Assembly (NCBI GenBank): GCA_037200045.1
Contig: JBBCHM010000001.1
Location: forward strand, 1,860,001 to 1,924,000
Reading direction: 5' to 3'
Origin: Rhizomicrobium sp.
Lineage (GTDB): Bacteria > Pseudomonadota > Alphaproteobacteria > Micropepsales > Micropepsaceae
Length of the DNA stretch: 64,000 bases
Below the pieces are notes generated by a model, which saw only the letters and a program-made list of their open reading frames with translations, searched no databases and was not told the origin of the DNA. The translations under genes and the position numbers were made by a program. Of the stretch, positions 10,006 through 18,420 are shown in pieces (position 1 is the stretch's first letter; each line of letters opens with the position of its first letter).

Positions 10006-10025
10006 TAGCACATCGTCTAGCACAT
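10006..10025. repeat. Two TAGCACAT direct repeats near the attachment site
   Basis: TAGCACAT occurs at 10006-10013 and 10018-10025, 12 bp apart start to start, in AT-rich DNA about 60 bp inside the island end. Repeats placed like this are often integrase or excisionase arm-binding sites. That role is inferred. Confidence 0.35.
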
Positions 10026-10083
10026 TAGCTCAGGGTAAGCCAAATACTACTATATAGAACAATAGCTTAGTGTTTTCGTATTC

Positions 10084-10143
10084 AGACTTAAAATCCGTAG
10101 GACCGAAGGGTCCGTGCCGGTTCAAGTCCGGCCGCCCGCACCA
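10084..10143 (+). other. Attachment site: 3' part of tRNA-Leu(UAA)
   Basis: From about 10084 the sequence runs as the 3' part of a class II tRNA: anticodon loop with TAA, 3' anticodon strand TCCGT (10094-10098), a long variable arm GGACC-GAAG-GGTCC (10100-10113), T-arm GCCGG-TTCAAGT-CCGGC (10116-10132), acceptor strand CGCCCGC (10133-10139), discriminator A and encoded CCA (10141-10143). The long variable arm and TAA anticodon mark tRNA-Leu. No D-arm or 5' acceptor strand precedes it, and the 5' half of the anticodon stem does not match, so it cannot be a functional tRNA. It is best read as the att repeat left by integration into an intact copy beyond the left edge. Confidence 0.85.
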
Positions 10144-10173
10144 CCCAACATGGCGCTCGCCTATGCCGCGCCG

Positions 10174-11335
10174 CTAATGTGCCGCCGCGGCGGCAACCGC
10201 CGCGACGTGCGGCGCGCTGCGGCTGTGATGCCAGCGCCATAGCAGATAGCCCAGAACCGCCGCCAGCACGAGAATCCCGCCGCCGATCAGCGGGCGGAAA
10301 GCCAGCCAGGCGAACGCGATCGTCACCAGCGCCACGGGAATCGTCAGAACGAAGGCGAAGAAGCTCGTCGCGCCGCGCACGATCGTGCCGAGGAACGGCA
10401 GCACCGCCGCCAGCGTCGCGATCGGCCCGAAGAACATCGCGAAGCCGATGAACATGACGACAAAGCCGACGGCGCGCAGGATCCAGGTGAGGAACGCCTC
10501 GGCCTGCTGCTGCGCCTTGATCATCTCGGTGGCCTGCGCGTTGCCGGCGCGCGCCAGATGGATGGTGTAGCCGTTGGACGTCGTATAGGGCGCGAAGCCG
10601 CTATGCGATTGCGCCGCCAGCACCGACACCGTCGTGCCCGACGGGATGCTCGTGTAATGCACGCGCACGTCGCCGACAGCCGGCGTCGCCGGGTTCGCGC
10701 CCTTGTAGAGATTGCCGCCGCTCGCGGCCCAGCCATCCGGGGCGGTGGGGGTCAGCGCCGTCGGCGCGTCGATCATGCCGACCGTGGTCTCGTCCAGCGT
10801 GAAGCCGCCGAGATGCGCGTCGCTCGCCGAATACTTATGCGAGGCGAAAGGCAGCTGCGGATTCTCGTGCCCTTCGGGATGGGCGAAGCTGCTCGAATCG
10901 GCGGGCGATTCCGTCCACTCCTTGTTGTAGGTGTAGGTCGTCGTGGTGGTCTGGCTGCCGCCGGTGTTGTCCTGCGTCTTTTCTTCCTTCTTCTCGTTCC
11001 AGGCATACATCTCGACAGTGCGGTCCACCGCGACCTGGCTGTCGAAGCTCAGGCTGAGATCGGAGGTCCTCGATCGGCGCGGCGGCCTCCGCCTTGCCGA
11101 CGACATGGACGAGCTTGCCTTCATTGGTCGGCGCCACCGCGTCGGCGGAGGCTTCCACGACCACGCCCGACGCTTCCGCCAGGCCGCGGATCGCCTGCAC
11201 CGCGCGCCCCTCGTTCCACGACAGAAGGACGATGGCGGCGATGACCAGGATCGGACCCAGCAGGATGCCGACGAAGGAACCCATCAGACGCGAGAAGAAT
11301 CCCTGCGTCGATGTCGTGGTGAAACTATCCGGCAT
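10174..11335 (-). pseudogene. TMEM43-family membrane protein, interrupted by a frameshift
   Basis: Both halves match the TMEM43 (DUF1625) family: an N-terminal membrane segment followed by SWNEGRAVQAIRGLAE and NEGKLVHVVGKAE, a middle region with RTVEMYAWNEKKEE and TYTYNKEWTE, and three to four C-terminal membrane segments ending in a short polar tail. The N-terminal part reads in frame from the ATG at 11335 to about 11066, where the correct continuation (SDLSLSFDSQVAVDRTVEMY) moves to another frame. One extra base at about 11065 explains the shift. Function in bacteria is unknown. It may be a true pseudogene or a sequencing error in GC-rich DNA. Confidence 0.8.
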
Positions 11336-11450
11336 GGCGTATCCCCCTGTGCGCTGGACGCGAAACTAGCCTACTCGCTGCGCGCAAGCCACTGCGCCGC
11401 AAAGCGCACGCATCAACTTATGCCCTTATTTAATGTGGAATCGGAACCGA

Positions 11451-13523
11451 TCACCACACACGCACGCGGTTCGCAGGTGCGAGATAGTATTTCTCGTCTG
11501 GCAAAATTTGGAACGCATCGTACCAGCCGTCGATATTGCGCACCGCCAGCGCGCGATACATCGCCGGCGCGTGGCCGTCGGTCAGGAGCTGCTGGCGCAG
11601 CGCCGCGTCGCGCGTCGCCTGCTGGCGCGTCTGGGCATAGGCGAGGAAGAAGCGCTGCTCGCCGCTGAGCCCGTCGATCACCGGTGCCGCGCGGCCACCG
11701 AGCGCGGCGCGCCAGCCGTCGAACGCGGCGGAGAGCCCGGCGATATCGGCGATGTTCTCGCTCAGCGTCTGGCGGCCGTTCACGAACTGGCCGGGGAACG
11801 GGCTGTATTGCGCGTACTGCTCCGCGAGCTTGAGCGCGGTGTCGTGGAAATGCGCGAAGTCGGCCTTGGTCCACCAATCGGTCAGCCTGCCGTCGGCGTC
11901 GAACCGGCTGCCCTGGTCGTCGAAGCTGTGGCTGATCTCGTGGCCGATGATCGAGCCCATCGCGCCGTAGTTGAACGCCGCATCGGCCTTGGCGTCGAAG
12001 AACGGCGGATCGAGGATCGCGGCGGGAAAGTTGAGCGCGTTCTGCAAGGGCAGGTTCACCGCGTTCACCGTTTGCGGCGTCATGCACCAGGTGGTGCGAT
12101 CGACCGCCGTTCCGATCAGCGCGAGGACGCGGCGCCGTTCGAAGTCCTCGGCGCGCGCGATATTGCCAAAGGCGTCGCCGCGCACGATGTCGAGCGCGGC
12201 ATAGGAGATCCACCGGTCCGGATAGCCGATGCCGACATAAAGCGTGGCGAGCTTGTCCTTCGCTTTCGCCTTGGTGGCCGGGCTCATCCAATCGAGCGCG
12301 TCGATGCGCCGGGCGAAGGCCGCCTTGATGGCGTCGACCATGGCCTGGGCCTGCGCCTTGTAGGCCGGCGGAAAATAGCGGGCGACATAGAGGCGGCCGA
12401 CCGCCCAGCCGAGCGACTGGTTGGTCAGGCCCACCGCGCGCTTCCAGCGCGCCGGTTGCTGCGGCGTGCCCGAGAGCGTCGCGCCGTAGAAGGCAAAGCG
12501 CGCGTCGGCGAAGGCCCTGGGCAGGACCGCCGCATAGTGGTTGAGAAGATGGAAGGCGAGATAGTCCTTCCATACGGCAAGCGGCATGTCGGCCACCGCG
12601 GCGGCGACGCCGGGGATGACGCTGGGCTGCCAGACCACGATCCGGTCCTGGCCGTCGAGCGCGGCGCCCTGCAGGAACGCGCTCCAATCCAGGCCCGGCG
12701 CCTTGGCGGCGAAATCGGCGGGCGACCAGTCATTGGCGGCCTTCAGCACGTCTTCGCTGTCGGCGCGCGAGGCTTGCGCCTGCGCCAGGCGCGTCTCCAG
12801 CGCGACGATCGCCTTGGCGCGGACATCGCCATCGGCGAAGCCCGCCAGAGCGAATAGCTTCTCAATATGCGCCTCATAGGCCGACAGGATGCGCGCCGCG
12901 CCCGGATCGGTGGAGACATAATAGGAGCGGTCGGGCAGGCCCAATCCGCCCTGCAGCAGATAGGCCCGGTAGCGATGGGGATCCTCGAAGCCGGGCGCGA
13001 CCCACAGGCCGAAGATATTCTCGGTGTAGAAATTGGTGTTGTTGAGCGCGTCGACATCGGCGCGCACCGAACGGCCCAGCGCATGGGCCAGTTCCGCCTT
13101 GTCCGCGATCGCGGCGATGGCTTCGAGCCTGGCCTTCAGCGGCGCGAGGCCCTTCGCCTCGATGGCGGCCTCGTCCATGAAGCTCGCATAGAGATCGCCG
13201 ATCTTGCGTTCGTCGGAGCCAGGCGGCGATTTGGCCCTGGCGATGTCCTCGATCAGGTCGGCGGTGCGCCTGGCCGCCTTGTCGCGCAGGGTGGAGAACG
13301 AACCCCAGGCCGCCTGGTCCGGCGGGATGTTTGCGGTCTTGAGCCAATTGCCGTTGGCATAGAGGTTGAAGTCGTCGCCGGGGCGTATGGAGGTGTCCAT
13401 GCCGGCGCGCTGCACGCCATGGACGACGGCGGGTACCCCCGCCGTCGCGGCGGCGCAGCCAAGCGCCAGCGCCACGAGCACGGAGCGAAGCCGCGCGAAG
13501 TTTCCGATGGATGGGTATCGCAT
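11451..13523 (-). CDS. M13 family zinc metallopeptidase (neprilysin/PepO-like), exported
   Basis: Zinc endopeptidase of the neprilysin family. A signal peptide (residues 1 to about 28) precedes GDDFNLYANGNWLK, the usual start of the M13 N-terminal domain. The zinc motif HEISH is at about 528-532, and the downstream ENIAD motif (about 588) gives the third zinc ligand. NALNFPAAIL and the end YLAPANRVRVW also fit the family; the C-terminal CxxW motif is here VRVW. Length 690 is typical. It stands alone between the TMEM43-like gene and a small transcription unit. Likely periplasmic or outer-membrane peptide degradation. Confidence 0.93.
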   Translation of the reverse strand: MRYPSIGNFARLRSVLVALALGCAAATAGVPAVVHGVQRAGMDTSIRPGDDFNLYANGNWLKTANIPPDQAAWGSFSTLRDKAARRTADLIEDIARAKSPPGSDERKIGDLYASFMDEAAIEAKGLAPLKARLEAIAAIADKAELAHALGRSVRADVDALNNTNFYTENIFGLWVAPGFEDPHRYRAYLLQGGLGLPDRSYYVSTDPGAARILSAYEAHIEKLFALAGFADGDVRAKAIVALETRLAQAQASRADSEDVLKAANDWSPADFAAKAPGLDWSAFLQGAALDGQDRIVVWQPSVIPGVAAAVADMPLAVWKDYLAFHLLNHYAAVLPRAFADARFAFYGATLSGTPQQPARWKRAVGLTNQSLGWAVGRLYVARYFPPAYKAQAQAMVDAIKAAFARRIDALDWMSPATKAKAKDKLATLYVGIGYPDRWISYAALDIVRGDAFGNIARAEDFERRRVLALIGTAVDRTTWCMTPQTVNAVNLPLQNALNFPAAILDPPFFDAKADAAFNYGAMGSIIGHEISHSFDDQGSRFDADGRLTDWWTKADFAHFHDTALKLAEQYAQYSPFPGQFVNGRQTLSENIADIAGLSAAFDGWRAALGGRAAPVIDGLSGEQRFFLAYAQTRQQATRDAALRQQLLTDGHAPAMYRALAVRNIDGWYDAFQILPDEKYYLAPANRVRVW

Positions 13524-13587
13524 GCCGCCCCGGTCCTAGCACAAAGGCCGCCGGCGCCGCATCACGTCCGCGGGCCCCGAAAACAAA

Positions 13588-13616
13588 GAAGGGCTGCCCT
13601 GTTCGGACAGCCCTTC
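13588..13616 (-). terminator. Rho-independent terminator of the tiny gene at 13659
   Basis: GAAGGGCTG and CAGCCCTTC form a 9-bp stem. On the minus strand it is followed by a T-rich run (TTTGTTTTC). It lies 42 bp past the stop of the 25-codon gene, making that gene an autonomous short transcript. Confidence 0.7.
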
Positions 13617-13658
13617 CATTGTCTTACTGCGGTCCGCTAGGGCACGCGCAGGCGTCGC

Positions 13659-13736
13659 TTACGCGGCGCGGACCTCACCAGAGGCGAGGATCCAGGTCGC
13701 GGCCTTCGACGTCCGCAGGTAATGACAATGAGACAC
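13659..13736 (-). CDS. 25-residue peptide gene with a perfect Shine-Dalgarno sequence
   Basis: A GTG-started frame of 25 codons reads VSHCHYLRTSKAATWILASG and ends EVRAA. It is preceded, 7 nt before the start, by AAGGAGGTGATC, a full match to the 16S anti-Shine-Dalgarno sequence, and is followed by a terminator hairpin. Such a complete ribosome binding site on a tiny frame argues for real translation, either of a functional micropeptide or of a leader peptide. I do not recognise the product. A possible -10 (TATATC, near 13772-13777) lies upstream. No downstream gene is close enough on the same strand for simple attenuation. Confidence 0.55.
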   Translation of the reverse strand: MSHCHYLRTSKAATWILASGEVRAA

Positions 13737-13740
13737 TGGA

Positions 13741-13752
13741 TCACCTCCTTTC
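13741..13752 (-). promoter_or_regulatory. Full-length Shine-Dalgarno sequence
   Basis: On the minus strand this reads AAAGGAGGTGA with GATC continuing to 13737. It pairs along its whole length with the 3' end of 16S rRNA. It lies just before the GTG at 13736 and decides that start. Confidence 0.65.
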
Positions 13753-13837
13753 AAAGTTGTTGCGTCGCCAGATATAGGCGAATTCGGGCCGCTTGATAAG
13801 AGGCCCACCGGCAACACGGGAGGAGAAATTGCCGCTC

Positions 13838-14590
13838 CTAGCGGAACCGGGCCGCGACGGCCGCGCCGGCCGATAGCAGCGCCTCGTCCGAGGTGACGAC
13901 CACGAGGTCGAAGCCCTTGGCGATCATCGCCTTGGCATAGTCCACCGACTTGCAATAGATCGCCGCGCGCTTGCCGGCCGATTTCGCGGCGCCGAGGATG
14001 TCGTCGATCGCCTGGACGACGATGGGATCGGTCTGGTCCGCCTTGGGCTCGCGCCCCAGCGACAGGCCGAGATCGGACGGGCCGACGAACAGGACATCGA
14101 GTTCCTCCACCGCCGCGATGGCCTTGACGTTGATCAGCGCCTTGGCGGATTCGATCTGTGCCATGGTGAGGATGGTCTCGTTGGCCCTGGCGAGATAATC
14201 GGCGCCGCCATAGAGCACGGCGCGCTTGGGCCCGACGCTGCGCGTTCCCCTGGGCGCATAGCGGCAGGCGGAGACGAAGCGTTCGCACTGGTCCGGCGTG
14301 TCGATGTTGGGGCAGATGACGCCATAGGCACCGGCGTCGAGGGCGCGGTTCACGTCGCCCGGGTTGTTCCACGGCACCCGCACCAGCGGCACCGTGTCGG
14401 TGGTGGAGACCGCAGTGAGCATCGCGACCATGCCGGCGAAATCGGCCTGGCCGTGCTGCATGTCGACGGTGAGGCTGTCCCAGCCCTGATGGCTGAGAAT
14501 CTCGGCGCCGACCGATCCGTTCAGGCTGAGCCAGCAATTGGTCGCGGCGCGCCCCTCGGCCCAGGCTTCACGCAATCGGTTGGCGCGCAT
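13838..14590 (-). CDS. HpcH/HpaI-type aldolase (class II pyruvate aldolase)
   Basis: Metal-dependent aldolase of the HpaI/GarL family, cleaving 2-oxo-3-deoxy or 4-hydroxy-2-oxo acids to pyruvate and an aldehyde. Recognisable elements are LTVDMQHGQAD, the arginine in PLVRVPWN, the GAYGVICPN turn, and FVGPSDLGLSLG near residue 175 of 250. I chose the ATG at 14590 because GGAGG lies 9 nt upstream on that strand and the length fits the family. The substrate cannot be told from sequence. It is divergent from the monooxygenase gene at 14702. Confidence 0.85.
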   Translation of the reverse strand: MRANRLREAWAEGRAATNCWLSLNGSVGAEILSHQGWDSLTVDMQHGQADFAGMVAMLTAVSTTDTVPLVRVPWNNPGDVNRALDAGAYGVICPNIDTPDQCERFVSACRYAPRGTRSVGPKRAVLYGGADYLARANETILTMAQIESAKALINVKAIAAVEELDVLFVGPSDLGLSLGREPKADQTDPIVVQAIDDILGAAKSAGKRAAIYCKSVDYAKAMIAKGFDLVVVTSDEALLSAGAAVAARFR

Positions 14591-14701
14591 GCGATGGAAC
14601 CTCCGGCGGTGCGCGGCGAACCTAGCGCAGGGTTTTCGTCTTGGCGATGCGGCGCGTTGGGGGCGCTTGAGCAGCGCGCGCCGTCCACCTAGCGTCGGTG
14701 C

Positions 14702-15940
14702 GTGGACAAGCTCGCGACTCATTGCGTGATCGCCGGCGGCGGCCCGGCGGGCATGATGTGCGGCCTGTTGCTGGCGCGCGCCGGCGTCGATGTCTGGGTG
14801 CTGGAAAAGCATAAGGACTTCCTGCGCGATTTCCGCGGCGACACGGTGCATCCCTCGACCCTGCAGATCATGGACGAGCTCGGGCTGCTGGAGAAATTCC
14901 TCGCCAAGCCGCACCAGGAGGTGACCGAGATCACCGCCGAGATCGGCAAGGAGAGCTTCAAGGTCGCCGACATGGCGCGCCTGCCGACACGGGCGAAGTT
15001 CGTCGCGCTGATGCCGCAATGGGATTTTCTCGATTTCCTCGCCGCCGAGGCGTCGCGCTATCCCAATTTCCATCTCACGATGGAGGCGGAAGTCGTCGAA
15101 TTGCTCACCCGGCGCCGGCGCATCGTCGGCGTGCGGGTGAAGACGCCGGAAGGAACCGGCGACGTGCTGGCGCGGCTCGTGATCGGCGCCGATGGACGCC
15201 GATCGAAGGTGCGCGAGAAGGCTGGCCTGAAGGTGCGCGACCTCGGCGCGCCGTTCGACGTGCTGTGGCTTCGGCTTCCCACCGCGCCGGACGATCCGAA
15301 ACAGCCGGTCGGGCGCTTCGTCGGCGGCAATCTGTTCGTGATGCTTTATCGCGGCGAGTATTGGCAATGCGCCCTGCTCATCCCCAAGGGCGGGCTAGCC
15401 GAGTTGAAGAAGGAAGGCCTTTCGGCGTTCCTCGCGCGGCTGCGCACGGCGGCCGGCTTCGCGCGTGACCGCGTCGAATCGATCAAGAGCTTCGACGATG
15501 TGAGCCTGTTAACGGTAACCGTCGACCGGCTGACGCGCTGGGCGCGGCCGGGCCTGTTGTGCATCGGCGACGCGGCGCACGCGATGAGCCCGATCGGCGG
15601 CATCGGCATCAACCTGGCGATCCAGGACGCGGTGGCGACGGCCAACGCGCTGGCGTCCATTCTGGCGACGCGACGGCCGCGTCTGTCCGAGCTGCGCCGG
15701 GTGCAGCAGCGCCGCGAATGGCCGACCCGCGTGGTGCAGCGCTTCCAGGTGATTGTGCAGAACACCGTGCTGGCGCGGACCATCCGCAGCCAGGTGACGC
15801 CGAGGCCGCCCTGGCCGCTCTATGTGCTCGACCGCTGGACATGGCTTCGGCAATGGCCGGCGCGCTTCATCGGCCTTGGCGTGCGGCCGGAGCATGTGAA
15901 GACCAAGCCGGTCACGCCAGCCGATAGCGCGCCCAGGTGA
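14702..15940 (+). CDS. FAD-dependent monooxygenase (PHBH/UbiH-like)
   Basis: Class A flavoprotein hydroxylase. It has the FAD-binding GGGPAG (12-17), a second nucleotide motif IGADGRRS (about 161-168) and the GD motif CIGDAAHAMSPIGGIGIN (about 287-304). The GTG start at 14702 leaves only 8 residues before the FAD strand, as is normal in the family. Length 412. The substrate is not predictable; aromatic or quinone-type compounds are usual for the family. The 3' end overlaps the convergent acetyltransferase gene by 29 bp. Confidence 0.88.
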   Translation: MDKLATHCVIAGGGPAGMMCGLLLARAGVDVWVLEKHKDFLRDFRGDTVHPSTLQIMDELGLLEKFLAKPHQEVTEITAEIGKESFKVADMARLPTRAKFVALMPQWDFLDFLAAEASRYPNFHLTMEAEVVELLTRRRRIVGVRVKTPEGTGDVLARLVIGADGRRSKVREKAGLKVRDLGAPFDVLWLRLPTAPDDPKQPVGRFVGGNLFVMLYRGEYWQCALLIPKGGLAELKKEGLSAFLARLRTAAGFARDRVESIKSFDDVSLLTVTVDRLTRWARPGLLCIGDAAHAMSPIGGIGINLAIQDAVATANALASILATRRPRLSELRRVQQRREWPTRVVQRFQVIVQNTVLARTIRSQVTPRPPWPLYVLDRWTWLRQWPARFIGLGVRPEHVKTKPVTPADSAPR

Positions 15941-16394
15941 TGCCGGCGTCGTCGACGCCCTGGTCGTCGAGGCCCGTCATGCGCTCCCAGCCCGTCGCCT
16001 CGTAGAACGCGATCGCCTTGCGGTTGGGGACGTCGAGTTTCAGCGTCAACGGCGCGCCGACGACGCGGCGGACGTGATCGACCAGCGCCCGGCCGACGCC
16101 CAGGCGCTGCGCGTCGGGATCGACATAGAGGCAATGCACGAAATTCTCGTCGCGGTAGATCGACAGGATGCCGACCAGCGCCTCGCCGATCCGCGCCAGC
16201 CAGACTTCTTCGTCCAGCGCGAACATCCGGAAGTCCTCGACGCGGAAATGGTTGTCCGGCCGCCAGGTGAACGCCGCCCGCCCGCTGCGGACATAGAGTT
16301 CGGCGGCTTCGTCGATCTCGGCCGCGTCGCGCGCGATGCGGATCGAAAGCGTGAACGATGAGCAGATCGGACGATTTAGACCGCTAGAGCCCAC
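15912..16394 (-). CDS. GNAT-family N-acetyltransferase
   Basis: Acetyl-CoA-dependent N-acetyltransferase. The acetyl-CoA loop QRLGVGRALVDHV follows strand HCLYVDPDA, and NRKAIAFYEATGWERM is the typical last motif. The start is uncertain: the ATG at 16394 lies within the end of the preceding gene, and the conserved fold begins near LSIRIARDAAEID, about 16 residues later. Substrate unknown. It lies downstream of lpd and a small gene on the same strand and overlaps the monooxygenase end convergently. Confidence 0.85.
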   Translation of the reverse strand: MGSSGLNRPICSSFTLSIRIARDAAEIDEAAELYVRSGRAAFTWRPDNHFRVEDFRMFALDEEVWLARIGEALVGILSIYRDENFVHCLYVDPDAQRLGVGRALVDHVRRVVGAPLTLKLDVPNRKAIAFYEATGWERMTGLDDQGVDDAGITWARYRLA

Positions 16395-16621
16395 TTGCGA
16401 TTGGACCTTCCTGGCATCGGCGCAAAGCGCTTATCTCTCCGCAAATGCTGCGCAGCCCACCGCATATCGTACTGCCAAGTATAAAAGAGGTCACCAGACT
16501 TTCTCAACTCGGCTTCGTGATTTTCCCAAATATGCCGAGCGACATCCTTGACCTGTGCTTCTCCGCCAAGCGCTTTGACGGCATCAAATACCCAATTCTT
16601 CAATAGCTCCCGATTTGCCAT
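16376..16621 (-). CDS. Small predicted winged-helix-like protein
   Basis: An 81-residue basic protein of unknown function. The ATG at 16621 follows GGGGAGA at a good distance, so I prefer it to the ATG at 16642. The sequence LLKNWVFDAVKALGG with VKDVARHIWENHEAEL and a later YDMRWAAQHLRRDKRFAPM resembles a short winged-helix DNA-binding fold. It begins 21 bp after the stop of lpd and probably shares its transcript. Confidence 0.65.
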   Translation of the reverse strand: MANRELLKNWVFDAVKALGGEAQVKDVARHIWENHEAELRKSGDLFYTWQYDMRWAAQHLRRDKRFAPMPGRSNRKWALAV

Positions 16622-16642
16622 TATTGTCTCCCCGTTTAACAT

Positions 16643-18046
16643 TCACATCTGCATCGTCCAGCCTTCGACGCCTTCCGCCGCCTGGCGGACGGCTTCGCTC
16701 AGCGTCGGGTGCGGATGGCTGGTGCGCGCGATGTCTTCCGACGAGGCACCGAACTCGATGGCGAGCGCGGCCTCGGAGATCATCTCGCCGGCACTGGCGC
16801 CCATGATGTGCACGCCGAGGACGCGGTCGGTCTTGGCGTCGGCGATGATCTTGGCGAAGCCGTCGGTCGCCGCGATGGTCTTGGCGCGCGCGTTCGCGGT
16901 GAAGGGGAATTTTCCGACCTTGTAGGCGATGCCGGCGGCCTTCAATTCTTCTTCCGTCTTGCCGACGCTCGCCACTTCCGGCGCGGTGTAGACCACGGCG
17001 GGGATCGCGTCGTAGTTCACATGGCCGGCCTTGCCGGCGATGCGCTCGGCGCAGGCGACCGCTTCGTCTTCCGCCTTGTGCGCCAGCATCGGACCTTCGC
17101 GGCAATCGCCGATCGCCCAGATGCCCGCGATGTTGGTGGCGTAATGCGCGTCGGTGACGACGCGGCCGCGCGGATCGAGCTTCACGCCGGCCTTCTCCAG
17201 GCCGAGATTGTCGACAAAGGCCCGCCTTCCGATGGAGACCAGCATGATGTCGGTCTCGATGGTCTGCTTGTCGCCGCCCGCCGCCGGCTCGACCGTGACG
17301 CGAAGCGCGCCGCCCGTCTTTTCCACGCCCACGACCTTGGTCGAGAGCTGGAATTTCATGCCCTGTCGCGAGAGGATGCGCTGGAACTGCTTGCCGACCT
17401 CGCCGTCCAGGCCGGGCGTGATGCGGTCGAGGAATTCCACCACCGTCACCTCGCTGCCGAGCCGGCGCCACACCGAGCCCAGCTCCAATCCGATATAGCC
17501 GCCGCCGACGACCAGGAGGCGCTTGGGCACTTCCTTCAGCGACAGCGCGCCGGTCGAGGACACAATCTGCATCTCATCGATGGTCACGCCGGGAAGCAAG
17601 GCGACCTCGGAGCCGGTCGCCACGACGATGTGCTTGGTTTCGAGCGTGCGGAGCGCGCCATCCTTGCCCTTTACCTCGACCTTGCCGGGCGACGCGATAC
17701 GCGCCTCGCCGACGATCGCCTCCGACTTGGCCTTGCGCAGGAGGAATTCGACGCCCTTGGTGAGCTCGCCGACCACCTTGGTCTTGTGCGCCATCATGAG
17801 GCCGAGATCGAGCTCGGGCGTGACCTTGATGCCGAGCTTCGGAAGATGGCTCTTGGCTTCCTCGAACAACTCGCTGGTATGCAACAGGGCTTTGGATGGT
17901 ATGCAGCCGATATTGAGGCAGGTGCCGCCGAAAGTGCCGCGCTTGTCGACGCAGGCCGTTTTCAGTCCCAACTGGCCGAGCCGGATCGCGGCGTTGTAGC
18001 CGCCGGGGCCGCCGCCGATGACGACCGCGTCGAAAGTATCCGCCAT
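16643..18046 (-). CDS. lpdA: Dihydrolipoyl dehydrogenase (E3)
   Basis: Flavoprotein disulfide reductase that reoxidises lipoamide in 2-oxoacid dehydrogenase and glycine cleavage complexes. FAD motif GGGPGG (11-16), redox-active disulfide GGTCLNIGC (Cys43 and Cys48), NAD motif VVGGGYIGLELGSVW, second FAD motif AIGDCREGPMLAHKAEDE, and the C-terminal HPHPTLSEA bearing the catalytic His-Glu pair are all present. Length 467 is standard. No E1 or E2 genes lie nearby, so it is a stand-alone copy. Confidence 0.96.
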   Translation of the reverse strand: MADTFDAVVIGGGPGGYNAAIRLGQLGLKTACVDKRGTFGGTCLNIGCIPSKALLHTSELFEEAKSHLPKLGIKVTPELDLGLMMAHKTKVVGELTKGVEFLLRKAKSEAIVGEARIASPGKVEVKGKDGALRTLETKHIVVATGSEVALLPGVTIDEMQIVSSTGALSLKEVPKRLLVVGGGYIGLELGSVWRRLGSEVTVVEFLDRITPGLDGEVGKQFQRILSRQGMKFQLSTKVVGVEKTGGALRVTVEPAAGGDKQTIETDIMLVSIGRRAFVDNLGLEKAGVKLDPRGRVVTDAHYATNIAGIWAIGDCREGPMLAHKAEDEAVACAERIAGKAGHVNYDAIPAVVYTAPEVASVGKTEEELKAAGIAYKVGKFPFTANARAKTIAATDGFAKIIADAKTDRVLGVHIMGASAGEMISEAALAIEFGASSEDIARTSHPHPTLSEAVRQAAEGVEGWTMQM

Positions 18047-18134
18047 GAAACGCCGTCCTCAAAAAGGAAGGCAGCGTTATGCGCCGGAGCGCCGCGCGAG
18101 ACAATTGCCGAAGGGACGCGGCCGGTCCCGCGAG

Positions 18135-18161
18135 AAGACCGACCCTCGCGGGGCCGGTCTT
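18135..18161 (-). terminator. Hairpin downstream of the gene at 18180
   Basis: AAGACCGACC and GGCCGGTCTT form a 10-bp stem with one mismatch and an 8-nt loop region. It begins 19 bp after the stop of the small gene read on the minus strand. There is no clear T-run, so termination strength is uncertain. Confidence 0.4.
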
Positions 18162-18179
18162 CCCGCCGATCGCTGCGGC

Positions 18180-18356
18180 TTAGTGGCGGCTCAACCGGTC
18201 GTTTTCGGCAGACCGGTCGCCGTCCTGACGGGCCTGGTTCGGCTGACCCTGCTTGTTGTCCCGCTTCTTCGCGCTCTTGTCGGCGGCCTGCTCCTGCTGC
18301 GGAGGCTGGCGGCGGATGTCCTGATCGCGGCTGCGGGTATTGTCCTGGTTGCCCAT
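18180..18356 (-). CDS. 58-residue highly charged, Gln-rich small protein
   Basis: The frame starts MGNQDNTRSRDQDIRRQPP and ends ENDRLSRH. It is hydrophilic, rich in Q, R, D and K, without cysteine or hydrophobic segments, and so likely disordered. AAGGGAGA lies about 7 nt before the ATG. Its composition resembles small stress-related proteins of alphaproteobacteria, and it lies beside the general stress locus. I found no EcfG-type promoter in front of it. Confidence 0.6.
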   Translation of the reverse strand: MGNQDNTRSRDQDIRRQPPQQEQAADKSAKKRDNKQGQPNQARQDGDRSAENDRLSRH

Positions 18357-18420
18357 GCTTCATTCTCCCTTTGCTGAGGCGCGTGGGGCCGCGCCCGCCT
18401 CTGTAACGAGATAGGGCAAT

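Larger units (their letters stand above)
1..10143. mobile_element. Right part of an integrative island ending in tRNA-Leu
   Basis: The segment carries only defence genes (type I restriction-modification, SIR2-HerA) and small accessory genes, and ends in a 3' fragment of tRNA-Leu that lacks its 5' half. Housekeeping genes begin immediately after. This is the usual arrangement when an integrative element inserts into a tRNA gene and duplicates its 3' end. No integrase is visible, so it and the intact tRNA should lie left of the window. The boundary at 10143 is seen in sequence; the island nature is inferred. Confidence 0.75.

Noticed and set aside
10084..10143. Functional tRNA-Leu gene
   Set aside because: The 5' acceptor strand, D-arm and 5' anticodon strand are missing; only the 3' part is present.
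13737..13752. Possible 16S rRNA 3'-end fragment (GGATCACCTCCTTTC) on the plus strand
   Set aside because: The match stops right outside the anti-Shine-Dalgarno part, and on the minus strand it is placed correctly as a ribosome binding site.
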